The notes beneath the pieces are model-generated. The model had not been told where the DNA came from. It did not search any database and saw only the letters and a program-made list of their open reading frames with translations. 64,000 nucleotides of DNA from Celoporthe dispersa (taxonomy: Eukaryota; Ascomycota; Sordariomycetes; Diaporthales; Cryphonectriaceae), in assembly GCA_016584495.1 (NCBI GenBank), contig WAID01000002.1:310001-374000 (forward strand). Reading direction: 5' to 3'. This document shows positions 35,793-46,726 of the stretch, in pieces. The translations under genes were made by a program, and so were the position numbers. Every line of letters begins with the position of its first letter. The first letter of the stretch is position 1.

Positions 35793-37368
35793 ATCTTTTT
35801 TTTTCTTCCCCTCTCTCTTTGTGGATGAGTGCAGATTGTGTTGTTACATGCGAGAACACAGTTTTTTGGGTTTGTCCTTTCTGTTTTTTTTCCCGGGAGG
35901 GGCCTCTAGGAAGTTTACTGCCTCTTCCACCCCTGCACTTTACTGTATCGATAAGCAGTAGTGCTGTTAGTGACCAGCCACGTATCGGTCCTCGCTAAAT
36001 TTGTGTCTGGCTTGAATGAGTATGTATATCATCTTCACAGTATATACTATTGACGAAGACACCTAAATGATGAACCACAACCACAACCACTCAAGTCAGA
36101 CCACCTCCCCAAACACTTGTCTGCCACTCGGATTTTTGCGAGGATCTTCTCGATGCTCTAATTTCTAAAGTAGGTATCTGCATCAGCGTCCTTGGCCATG
36201 AATACCTTGCGACGGATCGCAAGCATCTCTCGGTCAGCATTCGGTCTGTGCAGAGACACACCACTGGTGAGGACCTCCTCAGCGCTCCGACCCCCGGGAA
36301 AAGGCCTTCGAGTGTATGGATCCCTTTTTCGAGGCTTTGCAGGAATTTCTATCGCTACTCGGTTGGCTTCTGTCGGAATTCCTGGCGACGTTGTTCATGC
36401 GTTGCCTCGGTGACTAGCAAGGGCTCCCTCTGGTAGGCCTCAAGGCCTCGCAAATAGGTTTGCCGTTCGCCGCCAGCGCGCACCTGCCTCCCTGGCAGCT
36501 CGTCTCCGTATTTTTGGTCTACGTAAACAGTAGATACATCATCCGAGCTCTCGTCCTTGGTGTGCGATCTGGAACTCTTTGCTTCCTCAAGCAACCATGG
36601 ATGCCATCTGGATGACCTTCCAGGCCATCGAAAACTCCGTCGCCGCTGTCCTTTTTGTAAGTCGTCTGTTCTTGTCGGTCTTTGAAGTCACCACTACATC
36701 CCCCACCGTTACGCAACCAACCATTGCTCATCCGTAAAGTGGCTCCATCGTTACGTATCGTTACCTCCTTGAACCTGACCAGAACGGCTTCAATCGTCAG
36801 GCACCGACGTGTCTTCAGAAACACATCATTTAATAGACATCCAAACCCGCAGGCAATGCCCTCGGACATACGACTCTGCACCTAGTTCCCCATATCTATA
36901 AATTTTCAACCCACAAATGTATGCGTTGTGTACTGCCCGACACTGATCAATCGCGTGAGAGAGCATCAAGTTATACAGTAAACGTTTACAGTGTTAAGTG
37001 CGATTCTTACTGTATCTCTGCGAAGTCTTCCCCTGTGATCCTTATCACTTATCGAGTACCAGTAGCGCCAAAGTCCCTGCCATCCCCGCCGAATTTTGGC
37101 CGCCTGCTCAACTTTTTTTCTACCGACTTTTTTCTGCCTGCATTTTGGCCGCGGGACTGCTTCTTATTTGACTGACACGGCCCACGTCCTGTCCACCTCA
37201 CCTTCATCTTCATCTGCGGCGCCGTGACCTGCTACTTACTCTTCCGACGACTCGTCAAGACCATCCGCAGCCTCCTCCTCTACAACCTCTTCCGCCTGAT
37301 CATCCTCGTTGCAGTCACGGCAGGCCCGACGTTCATCTTGTCAACCTCTCTCTCCGACATTTTCCAGA
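35793..37368. other. Intergenic: URA5 and NOG1 promoters, with possible exons of an unknown membrane protein
   Basis: The left end is the URA5 promoter and the right end the NOG1 leader. At 36596 an ATG opens a short frame (MDAIWMTFQAIENSVAAVLF) that meets a GTAAGT donor-like site. At about 37197-37360 a frame encodes two hydrophobic segments (TFIFICGAVTCYLLFRR and LLLYNLFRLIILVAVTAG). They may belong to one small membrane protein, but I could not connect them with valid splice sites, so no gene is called. A pyrimidine-rich stretch lies at about 37105-37145. Confidence 0.4.
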
Positions 37369-39479
37369 ATGCCTCCCTCAAAGGTGCAGACGCAGTGGAA
37401 GGACATTCCCCCAGTGCCTTCAAGCCAAGAGTTCATCGACATAGCGCTGTCCAGGACTCAGCGGCGTCTCCCAACGATCATCAGGGCAGGTTTCAAGATA
37501 AGTCGCATCAGGGGTTTTTACACCCGCAAGGTCAAGTTTACTCAGGAAACATGTATGTATCGTGAGACCAGTTAGGGGGTGCGGCCTTGGAGTGATTCTG
37601 ACAGTGTTCTCCAGTCTCCGAGAAGATCGGGACCATCCTCGAGTCCTTTCCCCCGAATCAACGAGATTCATCCCTTCCACAAGGATCTACTTCACACCCT
37701 CTACGATGCCGACCATTTCCGAATTGCGCTCGGGCAGCTGTCCACCGCCAAGCACTTGATCGAGACTATCAGCCGTGACTATGTGCGCCTCATCAAGTAT
37801 GCACAGTCGCTCTTTCAGTGCAAGCAGCTCAAGAGGGCGGGCCTCGGCCGCATGGCTACCATCATCAAGCGCCTCAACAACCCGCTGAAGTACCTCGATG
37901 AGGTCCGGCAACATCTGGGTCGTCTGCCCTCGATCGATCCCAACACCAGGACCCTTGTCATCTGCGGCTACCCCAACGTTGGAAAATCCAGCTTCCTCCG
38001 TTCCATCTCCCGCGCCGATGTCGACGTCCAGCCCTATGCCTTCACGACCAAGTCTCTGTTTGCTGGTCACTTCGACTATAAATACCTCCGCTTCCAGGCT
38101 GTGGATACTCCTGGTGTCCTGGACCATCCCCTCGAGGAGATGACCACCATCGAGATGCAGTCGATCACGGCCATCGCGCACCTGAGAGCTGCGATCCTGT
38201 ACTTCATGGATCTGTCTGAGCAGTGCGGCTACTCGGTCAAGGCGCAGTGTGCGCTGTTCAGGAGCATCAAGCCCCTGTTCCAGAACAAGATCTGCTTTAT
38301 TGTCATCAACAAGATTGATGTCACGCGCCCAGAAGATCTGGACGCCGAGACACAGGCAGACCTGCAGTCGCTGCTGAAGTCTGGTGAGGTTGAGATGGTG
38401 CAGGCCAGCTGCAACACCCAGGAAGGCGTTCAGGCTGTGAAGAATGCAGCGTGCGAGAAGCTGATCGCAGAGCGTGTCGCGACCAAGCTGAAGGCCGGCC
38501 AGTCGAGCAGCGGTGCTGTGGGCAGCAGGTTGCAGGAGGTCATGACCAGAATACACGTCGCGCGTCCTATGGAGGGATCGGCACCTCTGGAGACCTTCAT
38601 CCCCGAAGGCGTCAAGACGACAAAGAAGTTTGACAAGAACGACCCGGAGAGGCGGAAGCTCGCACGGGACATCGAGGAGGAGAATGGCGGCGCTGGTGTC
38701 TTCAACGTCGACCTTCGGGCAGACTGGGACCTCAAGGACCCTGCCTGGAAATACGACAAGATGCCCGAGGTCGTCAACGGCAAGAACGTGTTCGACTACG
38801 TCGACCCGGACATTGATGCCAAGCTCGCCGCTCTCGAGGAGGAAGAGGAGCGCCTGGAGAAGGAAGGCTACTACGATTCGGAGGAGGAGATGGACGATGA
38901 GGAGGAGGAGGACCTGCTGGAGAAGGCCAAGCTGATCCGCGAGAAGCAGGCGCTCATCCGCAACGAGGCCAGGATGAGGAAGTCCCTGAAGAACCGCGCC
39001 ATACTGCCAAGAAGCAAGGTCAAGAAGCCCCTGTCACAGCTCGCAGACCACCTCGACCAGCTCGGCATCGACGCGACAGAGATCGAGGCCCGTGGCAGGG
39101 CAGCACCGAGCTCTCGCGGCCGTTCTCTCAGCCGTGCTGCTACGGAGGACGTCGACGGCATGGATGTCGACTCCCCCCGGGAGCGCCTGCGTTCCAAGAG
39201 CCGGGCTCGCAGCCAGGCACCCGCCACGGACAGACGACAGGATGGTGTTACAGACGAGACGGCGCGCACCAAGGCGGAGAGGGCGGCCAAGCTGGGCCAG
39301 AGGAAGATGAACAGGATGGCCCGGGCGGGTGAGGCCGACAGACACGTTGCTGCCTCCATGCCGAAGCACTTGGTAAGTCTGGTTGTCTGCTCCTCCCTCC
39401 GCCGCTTGAGCATGGAGATACTGACTCTACGAAACAGTTTGCTGGAAAGCGTGGCATGGGTAAGACTTCTCGTCGCTAA
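37369..39479 (+). CDS. NOG1: NOG1, nucleolar GTPase for 60S ribosome assembly, with one frameshift
   Basis: Three exons: 37369..37552, 37615..39372 and 39438..39479, about 660 residues. Nog1 is an Obg-family GTPase needed to build the large ribosomal subunit in the nucleolus. The N-terminus has VQTQWKDIPPVPSSQEFIDI and LSRTQRRLPTIIRAGFKISR. The GTPase core shows G1 GYPNVGKSS, G3 DTPGVLD and G4 NKID, followed by SLFAGHFDYKYLRFQAVDTP-type NOG signatures. The C-terminus is acidic, then basic, ending in GKRGMGKTSRR in the last exon. Exon 2 begins in the correct frame (FSEKIGTILESF) but the frame breaks at a run of five C bases (37650-37654); one base fewer joins it to INEIHPFHKDLLHTLYDADH. Because the yeast gene is essential, I read this as a sequence error. 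It is convergent with Rab GDI. Confidence 0.93.
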
Positions 39480-40353
39480 GAAGGAAGGATGTGGGCGCGC
39501 TGCGCGTGGGATATGGCGTCTGGCAGGGTTTGATTCCAAACAAAAGTGAAAAGACTTGAGCCCAAGGGCATTGCTCTCCATTTCGGTATCGAGATAGAAA
39601 TCGTAATTCTACATTTTTTTTCTCATGACAGAATTGGATATCCTACGACTCTGCCTCACTCGTCCGATGCCTAGTGAACCCTAGCAGTACCAAAGAACCA
39701 AGGAGAATATTTCTTGTTCGGCTCGTGATCTGAACCTCCTCCAGGTGCGCTTCGTCCTTCTCTCCGCACACACCATGTTCTCACCGGCCTCGAGGCCATC
39801 ATAGCCAGTGGGAATATACGGGTCTGGATAAACGGCCCAGCTTTCCGCTCTGCAGATAGCCTACTTGGCTGGTCAAGTCTCTCGGCTGCCTGGACAAGGC
39901 GGCGTGGTATTTTATTTTTTATTTTTTACTTTCTCTCTTTCTCTTCTGAACTCCCGAGCACCGGCGCAGAGCTAGGGCCAGCGTGGTGGAAAGAAAAGGG
40001 TCCCGAGGGGAGGAGTCTAGAGGTGACGAGACGAACCGTCGTGAATGGCTCGGAGTCAAGCAGCTTAATTAGAACCCATAGCCATGGTGGATGAGAACGG
40101 AGACGCGTATTTATATGGACACATTGCGCCTCTCTTGTTGAAACACACAAACATGAGGCGGGATTCTCTTAATACCACAAGGTCACAAACATGCTCGTGC
40201 TCTCAGTCTGTCTTCTATCGGGCCATCATCCTTCAGCCCCGTTCCTGCCCATTATCTACTGCTCGTCTTTGAGATTGACGTGGACCCGAGTACTGGCCCG
40301 CGGCCGGTTCCGTCCAACGATATCTCTCCTCCAGATCCCTCGCGTCTCCCTTC
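39480..40353. other. Intergenic between convergent NOG1 and Rab GDI
   Basis: No gene is recognised in these 870 bases. There is a T/A-rich tract near 39910-39940. The right end is GDI 3' flank. Confidence 0.55.
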
Positions 40354-41433
40354 TTACTCCTCCGCGACCTGGATACCCTCTCTCAGACCCTCCACCTTCA
40401 GCTCCTCACCCGCACAGCGGCGGTAGATGTCCCTGACATCATCAGTGGTAGTCTCGAAATGGCTGGTCGCGTCGTAGCTCTTGGACACGAAGATCTTGTC
40501 CTTGGTGCCGTCATCCAGAGGCTCGTACAGTGGGATAGGGGGACCCTGCGGACCAGGTTAGTAAGCTTTTGCACTCGAGTCGGCATTGGGGGGGCTGCTG
40601 AACGTACCAGGAACTGCTCCTCGATCTTGCCAAGGCGCTCCAGGCCGGGCTGGAGCTCGAGGTGGTGGTTGGCCGTCGTCTCGGCAATGGTCGAGACGAT
40701 GGCGATCCAGTAGCCCTTGGGGCAGACGTTGTGGGCAGAAGAGACACAGGCAATGTAGATGTCTGTGTATCATGTGGATCAGCAGGCGTGTCCCTGGAGA
40801 GCATATAGCGGAGAGAAGGGGGGAGGGGGTGTGTGGCAGCGATGACCTACCGTTCTTCCGGCCGACCTGGGACTGGGGGATGATCAGCTGAGCAGAGTCG
40901 GCGTCGTGGGTTCCGGCCAGGGGTGCTTGAGCACGCAGATAGCGCGCAGCACGTGGCCAGTGACCTTGACCTTGCTGGAGAAGTAGGTCGGGTCGCCGAG
41001 GATCATCTTGGCCTTGGTCTCGAACTTCATCTCGGGCTCGATGCCGGTCATGGTGGCCTTGATGCCGACCGCGACGCCGTCCTCGTACAGCAGCTCATCG
41101 ACGTTGGTGTTCAGCATGTAGGTGCCGCCGTAGATGGCAGACAGACGGGCAAAGCCCTGGGGCAGCTCGCCGAGGCCGTACAGGGGGTAGATGTACGGCG
41201 ACTTGCCATAGCGGGCGACAGAGTTTCCGTACAGGCGGATGCGCTCGATGGCCTCAGGGGCGACGCCCTTGGCGGTGATGTAGTTGTCGTCGAGGTACAG
41301 GGCCATGGCGTGGCCGATAAAGTCCCGAGTGCCGTCCTCGAGGCCGAACTTGTCGTAGACCTCCTTCATGGTACAGTTTGCAATGTCCAGGCCTGTACTC
41401 TGTCAGCATCCTGTCCCCTGCCCACACACGATT

Positions 41434-41466
<33 letters not shown>

Positions 41467-42415
41467 TGTGTGTGGCTGCTCGCGAGACTAACCCTTGTGC
41501 GTCGACGCGTCCTTGGCATCAAAGGTACCGACCCACTCGATGAAGCTCTTCATGCGGCGCTTCTCGAAGATGCCCATGAGGGGTGACTTCAGGGCCTCGC
41601 CGGCATCAGATGGGACCTTGGCGACGGTGGCCTTGGAGGCGGCGCCCTGCTGCACGTAGCTCCCTGCGACCTGCTTGAACTCGAGGTATCTGGTGACATC
41701 GGTGGAGACGAGGATGTTGGTCAGCTCGCCCGAGGACATGAGGAACTTGGGAATCAGGTCGATGTTCCAGTCGTTGGCGCGGCCGTATTTCTTCCATGGC
41801 TCGTCTCCCGCGCCGCTGCCGTACTTCTTGAAGAGCTGCGGGTGGGTACGAGGTTAGATATGGAGCAGGACAGCGTGTCGGCGGGACAGCAGGCTTTCGG
41901 GCAGACGTACAGTCTCGAGGTTCACGGATGCGGCCTCACTGTGAAGAGAAGACACAACGGTGGTTAGCGCCTCGGCCTGTTGGTTCAGGAGGAGAGAGGG
42001 GAGGAGAGAGCTCACCCGCCATAGTGGTCGTTGCGGTCGATGTGCAGGACCTTCTTGCCCTTGACACTAAGCACACTGTCGTGTAACCAGCGACGTCAGC
42101 TCCAATGTTACTACCGATGTAGACAGGCCCAGAGGCCTTGTCCGTTTCGAGGGTGAGCTTTACCCAGAGAGAATGCACTCGGTCAGGCCTAATCACCGGA
42201 TCACCAGAGTTAGAAAACGAAAAGAACATGGGCCCAGACAAGATGTGATAGCTTCATCCGAGGGGGGGAGGGGAGGGGGAACAGCGCCCAGGCAAGCAGC
42301 AGCAGCAGCAGCACAACCCCACATTGCGGGGTTGACGTAGGGGGGAGGGAGAGAGAGGCAAGCGCTTACCAGTGCCCAGCACAATGACATCGTACTCCTT
42401 TGCGATCTCGTCCAT
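40354..42415 (-). CDS. GDI1: Rab GDP-dissociation inhibitor (GDI1/SEC19), with one frameshift
   Basis: Eight exons: 42415..42370, 42188..42164, 42075..42016, 41938..41911, 41835..41493, 41392..40851, 40762..40608 and 40545..40354, about 463 residues. GDI extracts prenylated GDP-bound Rab GTPases from membranes and recycles them in the cytosol. It begins MDEIAKEYDVIVLGTG and continues over exons 2-4 (LTECILSGVLSVKGKKVLHI, DRNDHYGG). Later GDI signatures include LMSSGELTNILVSTDVTRYL, RRMKSFIEWV and FIGHAMALYLDDNY. All intron phases agree except over exon 6: after AICVLKHP the frame breaks at a four-G run on the + strand (40920-40923). One extra base would continue with the conserved DADSAQLIIPQSQVGRKN. 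The yeast gene is essential, so a sequence error is likely. Exons 2-4 are 25, 60 and 28 bases. Confidence 0.93.
41431..41473. repeat. GA microsatellite in GDI intron 5
   Basis: A GA tract followed by TG units lies between GDI exons 5 and 6 and is removed by splicing. A CAG tract at about 42296-42312 similarly lies in GDI intron 1. Confidence 0.9.
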
Positions 42416-43243
42416 GATTGCAGTTTCTGTCTTGGAAAGGTATGATGCTCGAGGGAGAGGGCAGGTTTGCTGGAGGAGGGATGAGACAGAGAGTTCGAGG
42501 AGAAAGAGAAGCCACCAGGAGGAGTGTCGGTGAGTTTGGTGGTGTGTGGAATTGTTCGAGGTCGACGTGTCGGATACGTTCTCCAAAGGCTAGCGACTGC
42601 TGTATTGTACACCTGGGCAGCGCCAGCAGCGAGCCCCCTCCCCCTCCCCCTCCCCCCCAGGGAGAGCTCCGTGCGAGCCCCAGCTCCCCCTGCTGCAGAA
42701 CGGGTCGTGTCTGGGCCCCCTGGACGAATAGGAGGGGCTCCGGCCCCCCTGACTGGCCTCTCACCATGGCCGTCTCGTCCCTCTAAGCAGAGCCTAGGCC
42801 ACTATGCTCCCAGTGCTGCCCCTACGCGAAATAGGAGTCGGCCTCACCGTAACAACCCATCCCTTTCGCCTTCAAAAAGGGTACTCTGTCCATCATTTTT
42901 GACTGCCGAGGAACAGACAATACCACAGCATCGAGATCGCCCGTCTTGCTGGCTCATTTCTCACCTTGGGTTATGACCATAAAATCGCTGGCGAGTGAAT
43001 ATATATGCATTATATAGCATTGCATCAATTTTTTTCTTTTTAAAAAATTATACAGCCAAGATCTAGAGTCCGCTGCTGTGTGCACCATTGTGTGCACCAT
43101 GCAGCAAGGGCAGGTCAAAAAGCCTGTCCGAGCGCCCCCTTCTTATCTCGTGCTGCCTCTCGAGACGAACTTGGCTCCGGCCAGGCCGCACCCTCGTGAC
43201 CTCCAGGGACGTTGTGATAGACAGGAGGTGAGCTGCCTGTGCC
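42416..43243. other. Intergenic: GDI promoter and MRPL4 3' flank
   Basis: No gene is recognised. The left part is the GDI promoter and leader. A CCCCCT repeat-like tract lies near 42635-42657, and a short AT-rich patch near 43000-43060. An 11-base direct repeat, GTGTGCACCAT, occurs twice near 43078-43100. Confidence 0.5.
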
Positions 43244-44338
43244 TCACGCCCGGGGCGTATCCTGCTGACTCTTTCCGGGTGGTATCGAAGGGTCGACGCT
43301 CTCAGGCGAGGCCCTGCCCTCCTCCATGAATGTATCCCGCTCCTTGGTCTGGGCGAGATTTCCCTCCTCCTCCTCCCAGAAGGGCTCGATATCATCCTCT
43401 CCCCCGCCAGGGATGTACTGAACACCGCCCTCCGTGAACTCGATCTCGGGATCCTCCTCGGCCAGCTTCACCGCGTCCTCCCACGCGTAGAACCTCTCCG
43501 TCAGGGCATGCTTGATAGCATTCTGCGTCTTGCGGACCTGTAGGAAAGACGTAGTAGATTAGCACCCTGCCTGGGACCTCCTGGGGCTCTTCCTCCGCCC
43601 TCCCCACGTCGCGTAGAACTTCCCCGAGGCGGGCGCGAGGAAGAGAAGGAGAGGGAAAGAAGAGAGAGAAGACGAGACACATACCTCTACCTCCCGCTCC
43701 CGGCTCTCGACGTCGCCGTATCCATACCCACCCTTCTTCCTCTCCGCATTGCCCGTGCTGATCCTGTTCCTCTCCTTGCAGCACACCCACCACAGCCGGT
43801 GCAGGTCGTCCCAGCTCTTGCGCCGCAGGTCCTCCACGTTCCAGGCCCGCCCGTGCTTGCTGTCCTCGACCGGCGTGTTGAGCGGCTTCTCGGCCGAGTA
43901 GAAGAAGTCCCACAGCCCGTGGTTCGGGTCCGTCTTGACCGCGGGGAACTGCGCCGGGCTGATGGGGCGCGGCAGCGGGAGCCCCGACACGGAGAGCACC
44001 TCCCTAGGCCCCGTGCGCCGCATCACGGACAGCCCGCGCTGCTTGTTGTGATCGCGGTTGGGCCGCCGGCGCACCACGGGCAGCTCCTTCTTCTTGGCCT
44101 CCTTCTGCTGCCTGTCTGGTGCTCCTGCTCCTCCTGGTGCGGCGCCGGCGGCATGGGACGGAGGGAGGGGTGCGTTCGAGGACGAGGCGAGGCGGGCCTG
44201 CGCCTGGCTGGACGCGACGGAGGGGAGGAAGGCTGCAGGTGTTGAGGGTGGTGGTGGTGGTGGTCGGCTGAGAGGGCTCGGTCGGCAGGCCTGTAGGGCG
44301 CGCTGCACACACGGCCGTACGGCGCCGTGGCTGGCCAT
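43244..44338 (-). CDS. MRPL4: Mitochondrial large-subunit ribosomal protein uL29m (MRPL4)
   Basis: Two exons, 44338..43685 and 43537..43244, phase 0, 315 residues. The donor is GTATGT, the acceptor CTACAG, with a CTAATC branch. The protein belongs to the mitochondrial L29/L47 family. The N-terminal 100 residues are Pro/Ala/Arg-rich and contain the mitochondrial presequence. The conserved part begins with VVRRRPNRDHNKQRGLSVMR and contains HGLWDFFYSAEKPLNTPVED, GRAWNVEDLRRKSWDDLHRL and WWVCCKERNRISTGNAER, then VRKTQNAIKHALTERFYAWE in exon 2. These are diagnostic of fungal Mrpl4. The C-terminus is acidic with EEDPEIEFTEGG. It shares a 560-base divergent promoter with the small membrane protein gene; both may act in mitochondria. 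Confidence 0.93.
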
Positions 44339-44899
44339 TGTGCTGGACTAGGATGCTCAAAAAGCTACTCGGTGACGACTATCTCGAGAGAAGAAGGGCC
44401 GACGAGGGTCGTGGTAGATAGTAAACCAGCGGCGTCCTGAAGTTGCGGCGCCGTCGACTGACAAAGACAAGACAGAGAGAAGGCTTTCGCCTGCCTCCAG
44501 AAATTTTGGCTCGGGAGCCTAGCAGCACCTGGGGACTGGGGTCGAGCCGCGGCCGGCCAATCAGAGCCCACCTGCGACGACGCCTTAGCCGCAATACCGC
44601 CTCTGAAATGGGCCTCGACGGCAGCGGAGATTTTCCCCCAGCTGGGCCTTGCAAGGCCGGAACAGAAACATTCGAGGTGAAGCTGGAAAGAACGACTGAA
44701 GGCTTCAGTCAAACCAGTGAGTTCATATTCTGTTGGCTGAAGAGGAAGAAGGGGGAGGGAGGGAGGGGGGGGGAGACTGCATTATTTTCCTAACAGCTGC
44801 AGCCTGCTTGAGCCGAGACAACGAAACATGCACCACCGGTGGTGACGAGAGAACCTTCCCTCCGCTCAACATTCAGACGGGAGCCAGACCTGCTCAGAC
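44339..44899. promoter_or_regulatory. Divergent promoter between MRPL4 and the small membrane protein
   Basis: The two genes point away from each other across 561 bases, so both promoters should lie here. A G-rich tract (GGGAGGG type) is at about 44750-44775. No specific element was identified. Confidence 0.55.
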
Positions 44900-45184
44900 A
44901 TGTCGCTGTTGAGGTTCGTGGCCATCTTTTCCTGCTACAAAAACACCCCTCCTCCTCTCTACTGGACCAGCCGCTCACCTTTTGTGACCAGGGCATACCG
45001 GGGCCTGTCCTCCAAGGCGAAGCTCGGCGTCGGCGTCGGCCTGCTAACCTGGGGGGTCGTCGGGCTGTACGTGTCCGATCGGGCAGAGGAGAGATTCGGC
45101 TTCACCCCCACCGAGAAGGACAAGGCAGAGCTCGAGAAGATGAAGCCCAAGATCCATGTTGTCGATCGGGAGAGCCGATCATGA
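44900..45184 (+). CDS. Small single-span membrane protein, unknown function
   Basis: I favour two exons, 44900..44913 and 44992..45184, giving 68 residues that begin MSLLRAYRGLSSKAKLG. The GTTCGT donor and ACCAG acceptor bound a 78-base intron. Because 78 is a multiple of three without a stop, the unspliced reading (94 residues) is also open. The spliced form is preferred because it gives a compact N-terminus typical of fungal small proteins of this kind, whereas the retained part is Pro/Phe-rich with no pattern. The protein has one hydrophobic span (LGVGVGLLTWGVVGLYV), then a charged tail with FGFTPTEKDKAELEKMKP. A mitochondrial inner-membrane location is a guess from its shape and its neighbour MRPL4. 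The family name is not known to me. Confidence 0.6.
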   Translation: MSLLRFVAIFSCYKNTPPPLYWTSRSPFVTRAYRGLSSKAKLGVGVGLLTWGVVGLYVSDRAEERFGFTPTEKDKAELEKMKPKIHVVDRESRS

Positions 45185-46726
45185 GGACTTTGCGTTGTCG
45201 TCGTCGTCGTCGTTAGCTTTAGCTCCCCGTAGACACTGTCTACAACAGGCAGGGCGCTCAGTTGTGAGCCGAACGCAATATTCCTTCTTAGGCATAGTCT
45301 CTTAGAAATTGGGCCTTTTCGATCGCGACTTTTTTCATATCTCTCGTCTGCGCTGGTAAAGCTGTGCCGTGGGTCTACCTACACCACTATGGTTCGATAT
45401 GGATAGCATTGTGGAGCTCTGCTTCAGCAGCCAGCCTCTGTTGGTCTGCGTCTTCATCGCCATACATAGTACATGGTGAGGGGGTTTTCTTGGTGTGTAG
45501 AGAGAGGACACTAGTAGACGAGAAGAGACCCATGGGCACATGGCCATGCTGCAATCACCGGTGGGCTTTCATGCAGTGGATATGATAAAGCAAAGCAGTG
45601 AATGGCATGCACACAACACTTGCCCTGTGGATTCTTTGTACAAGGGTTTCCATTCAGTTGACTGTGCAATCAGGCTGTTCCTGTCGCAATATCTATGACA
45701 CCTGGAAAGGTGTGGGAATCAGTCTAATGCAAAAGCCCACGTTACAGGGCACAAAAGTCTATCGTCGAGGACCACCTGAAAATGCACAACACAATGCAGC
45801 CTCCAAACCGCCTCCGCCGCCGCCTCATGCAAAACGGGAATCGAACTTTTTGAGATAGGCCGGAAAGTCGTTCCGAAAAACGCCACGAATGCTGACGAAG
45901 CCCCCGATATGGAAGAACGTGAAAAAGGGAGAGGGGAAAAAAGAGAAAGAAGCAATAGGAAAAACAAACAGCAAAAGAGAAAAAACCACAACACCGCAGA
46001 CGAAATCCGAAGACAACGAAATGCCCCCTTTCGCCCCCCCTGAGCTGGCTCCCGATGCCATCACCTCGACGACTCCTTTGATCCGGACGCCGACCATCAA
46101 CAACTTGATGGCTATAGTGACCTCACATTCCCCCCCGAGACAGAGGCCAAAACATCTCCAACGTATTGAGTTTCATGATTTTCAGTCGCCCGCCTGCCGA
46201 TGCCTTCTCTCATTGCCCACAGCTCGGCCGTCGCTCGCTGCTCCGTCCATTTGTCACCTGCGACTGCAGGCACAACAAGATCTCTGCACAGACTAATCAT
46301 TATCATGCCCATATCAGTCGTGGTAGGCCGAAATGGGTGAAGACCCTGTCAAGAATGCGTGGACCGCGATTGCCAGCCCAGATTGACCTGAATGATTTCC
46401 GAGCAACTTTGGTCCGTACAGGCCTAGCATCCAATGCATTCAGGGACGCACCGTCAGAAGACCCCGCACGGCATCTCGCAATTCGTTCGTCCAAAGACCG
46501 CCCAAGAAGACTCATGACGCAGATCCATTGTCCAGCCATGACGTATCAGAGCCGATTGGATCTCGAGGCATCACAGATTGCGAGATGCCGGAGTCAGATC
46601 GATGCAGTAGGAAACCAGCATCTTGACAAATGCGAGACAGCTAAGTCTTTCTTTTTTTTTTTTTTGTAAATGTTGGTCGAAACAATCTGAGGCGAGATCA
46701 GACAGGTGTGAAAATATTGCATGATC
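45185..46726. other. Intergenic between convergent genes, no gene recognised
   Basis: It contains 3' flanks of the small membrane protein gene and of the C2H2 gene. A GTC trinucleotide tract lies just after the first stop codon (about 45197-45214), an A-rich purine patch at about 45915-45990, and a poly-T run near 46650-46664. Two short frames near 45889-46296 and 46166-46669 show no family resemblance. Confidence 0.5.

Noticed and set aside
37687..38556. 289-codon open frame antisense to NOG1
   Set aside because: It lies opposite the conserved GTPase domain and matches nothing, so it is a codon-bias shadow.
22208..42415. The four frameshifted genes as pseudogenes
   Set aside because: Their introns, splice sites and conserved residues are otherwise intact, two are essential in yeast, and each carries only one one-base change. 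Sequence error is the simpler explanation, although the GH78-like gene remains open.
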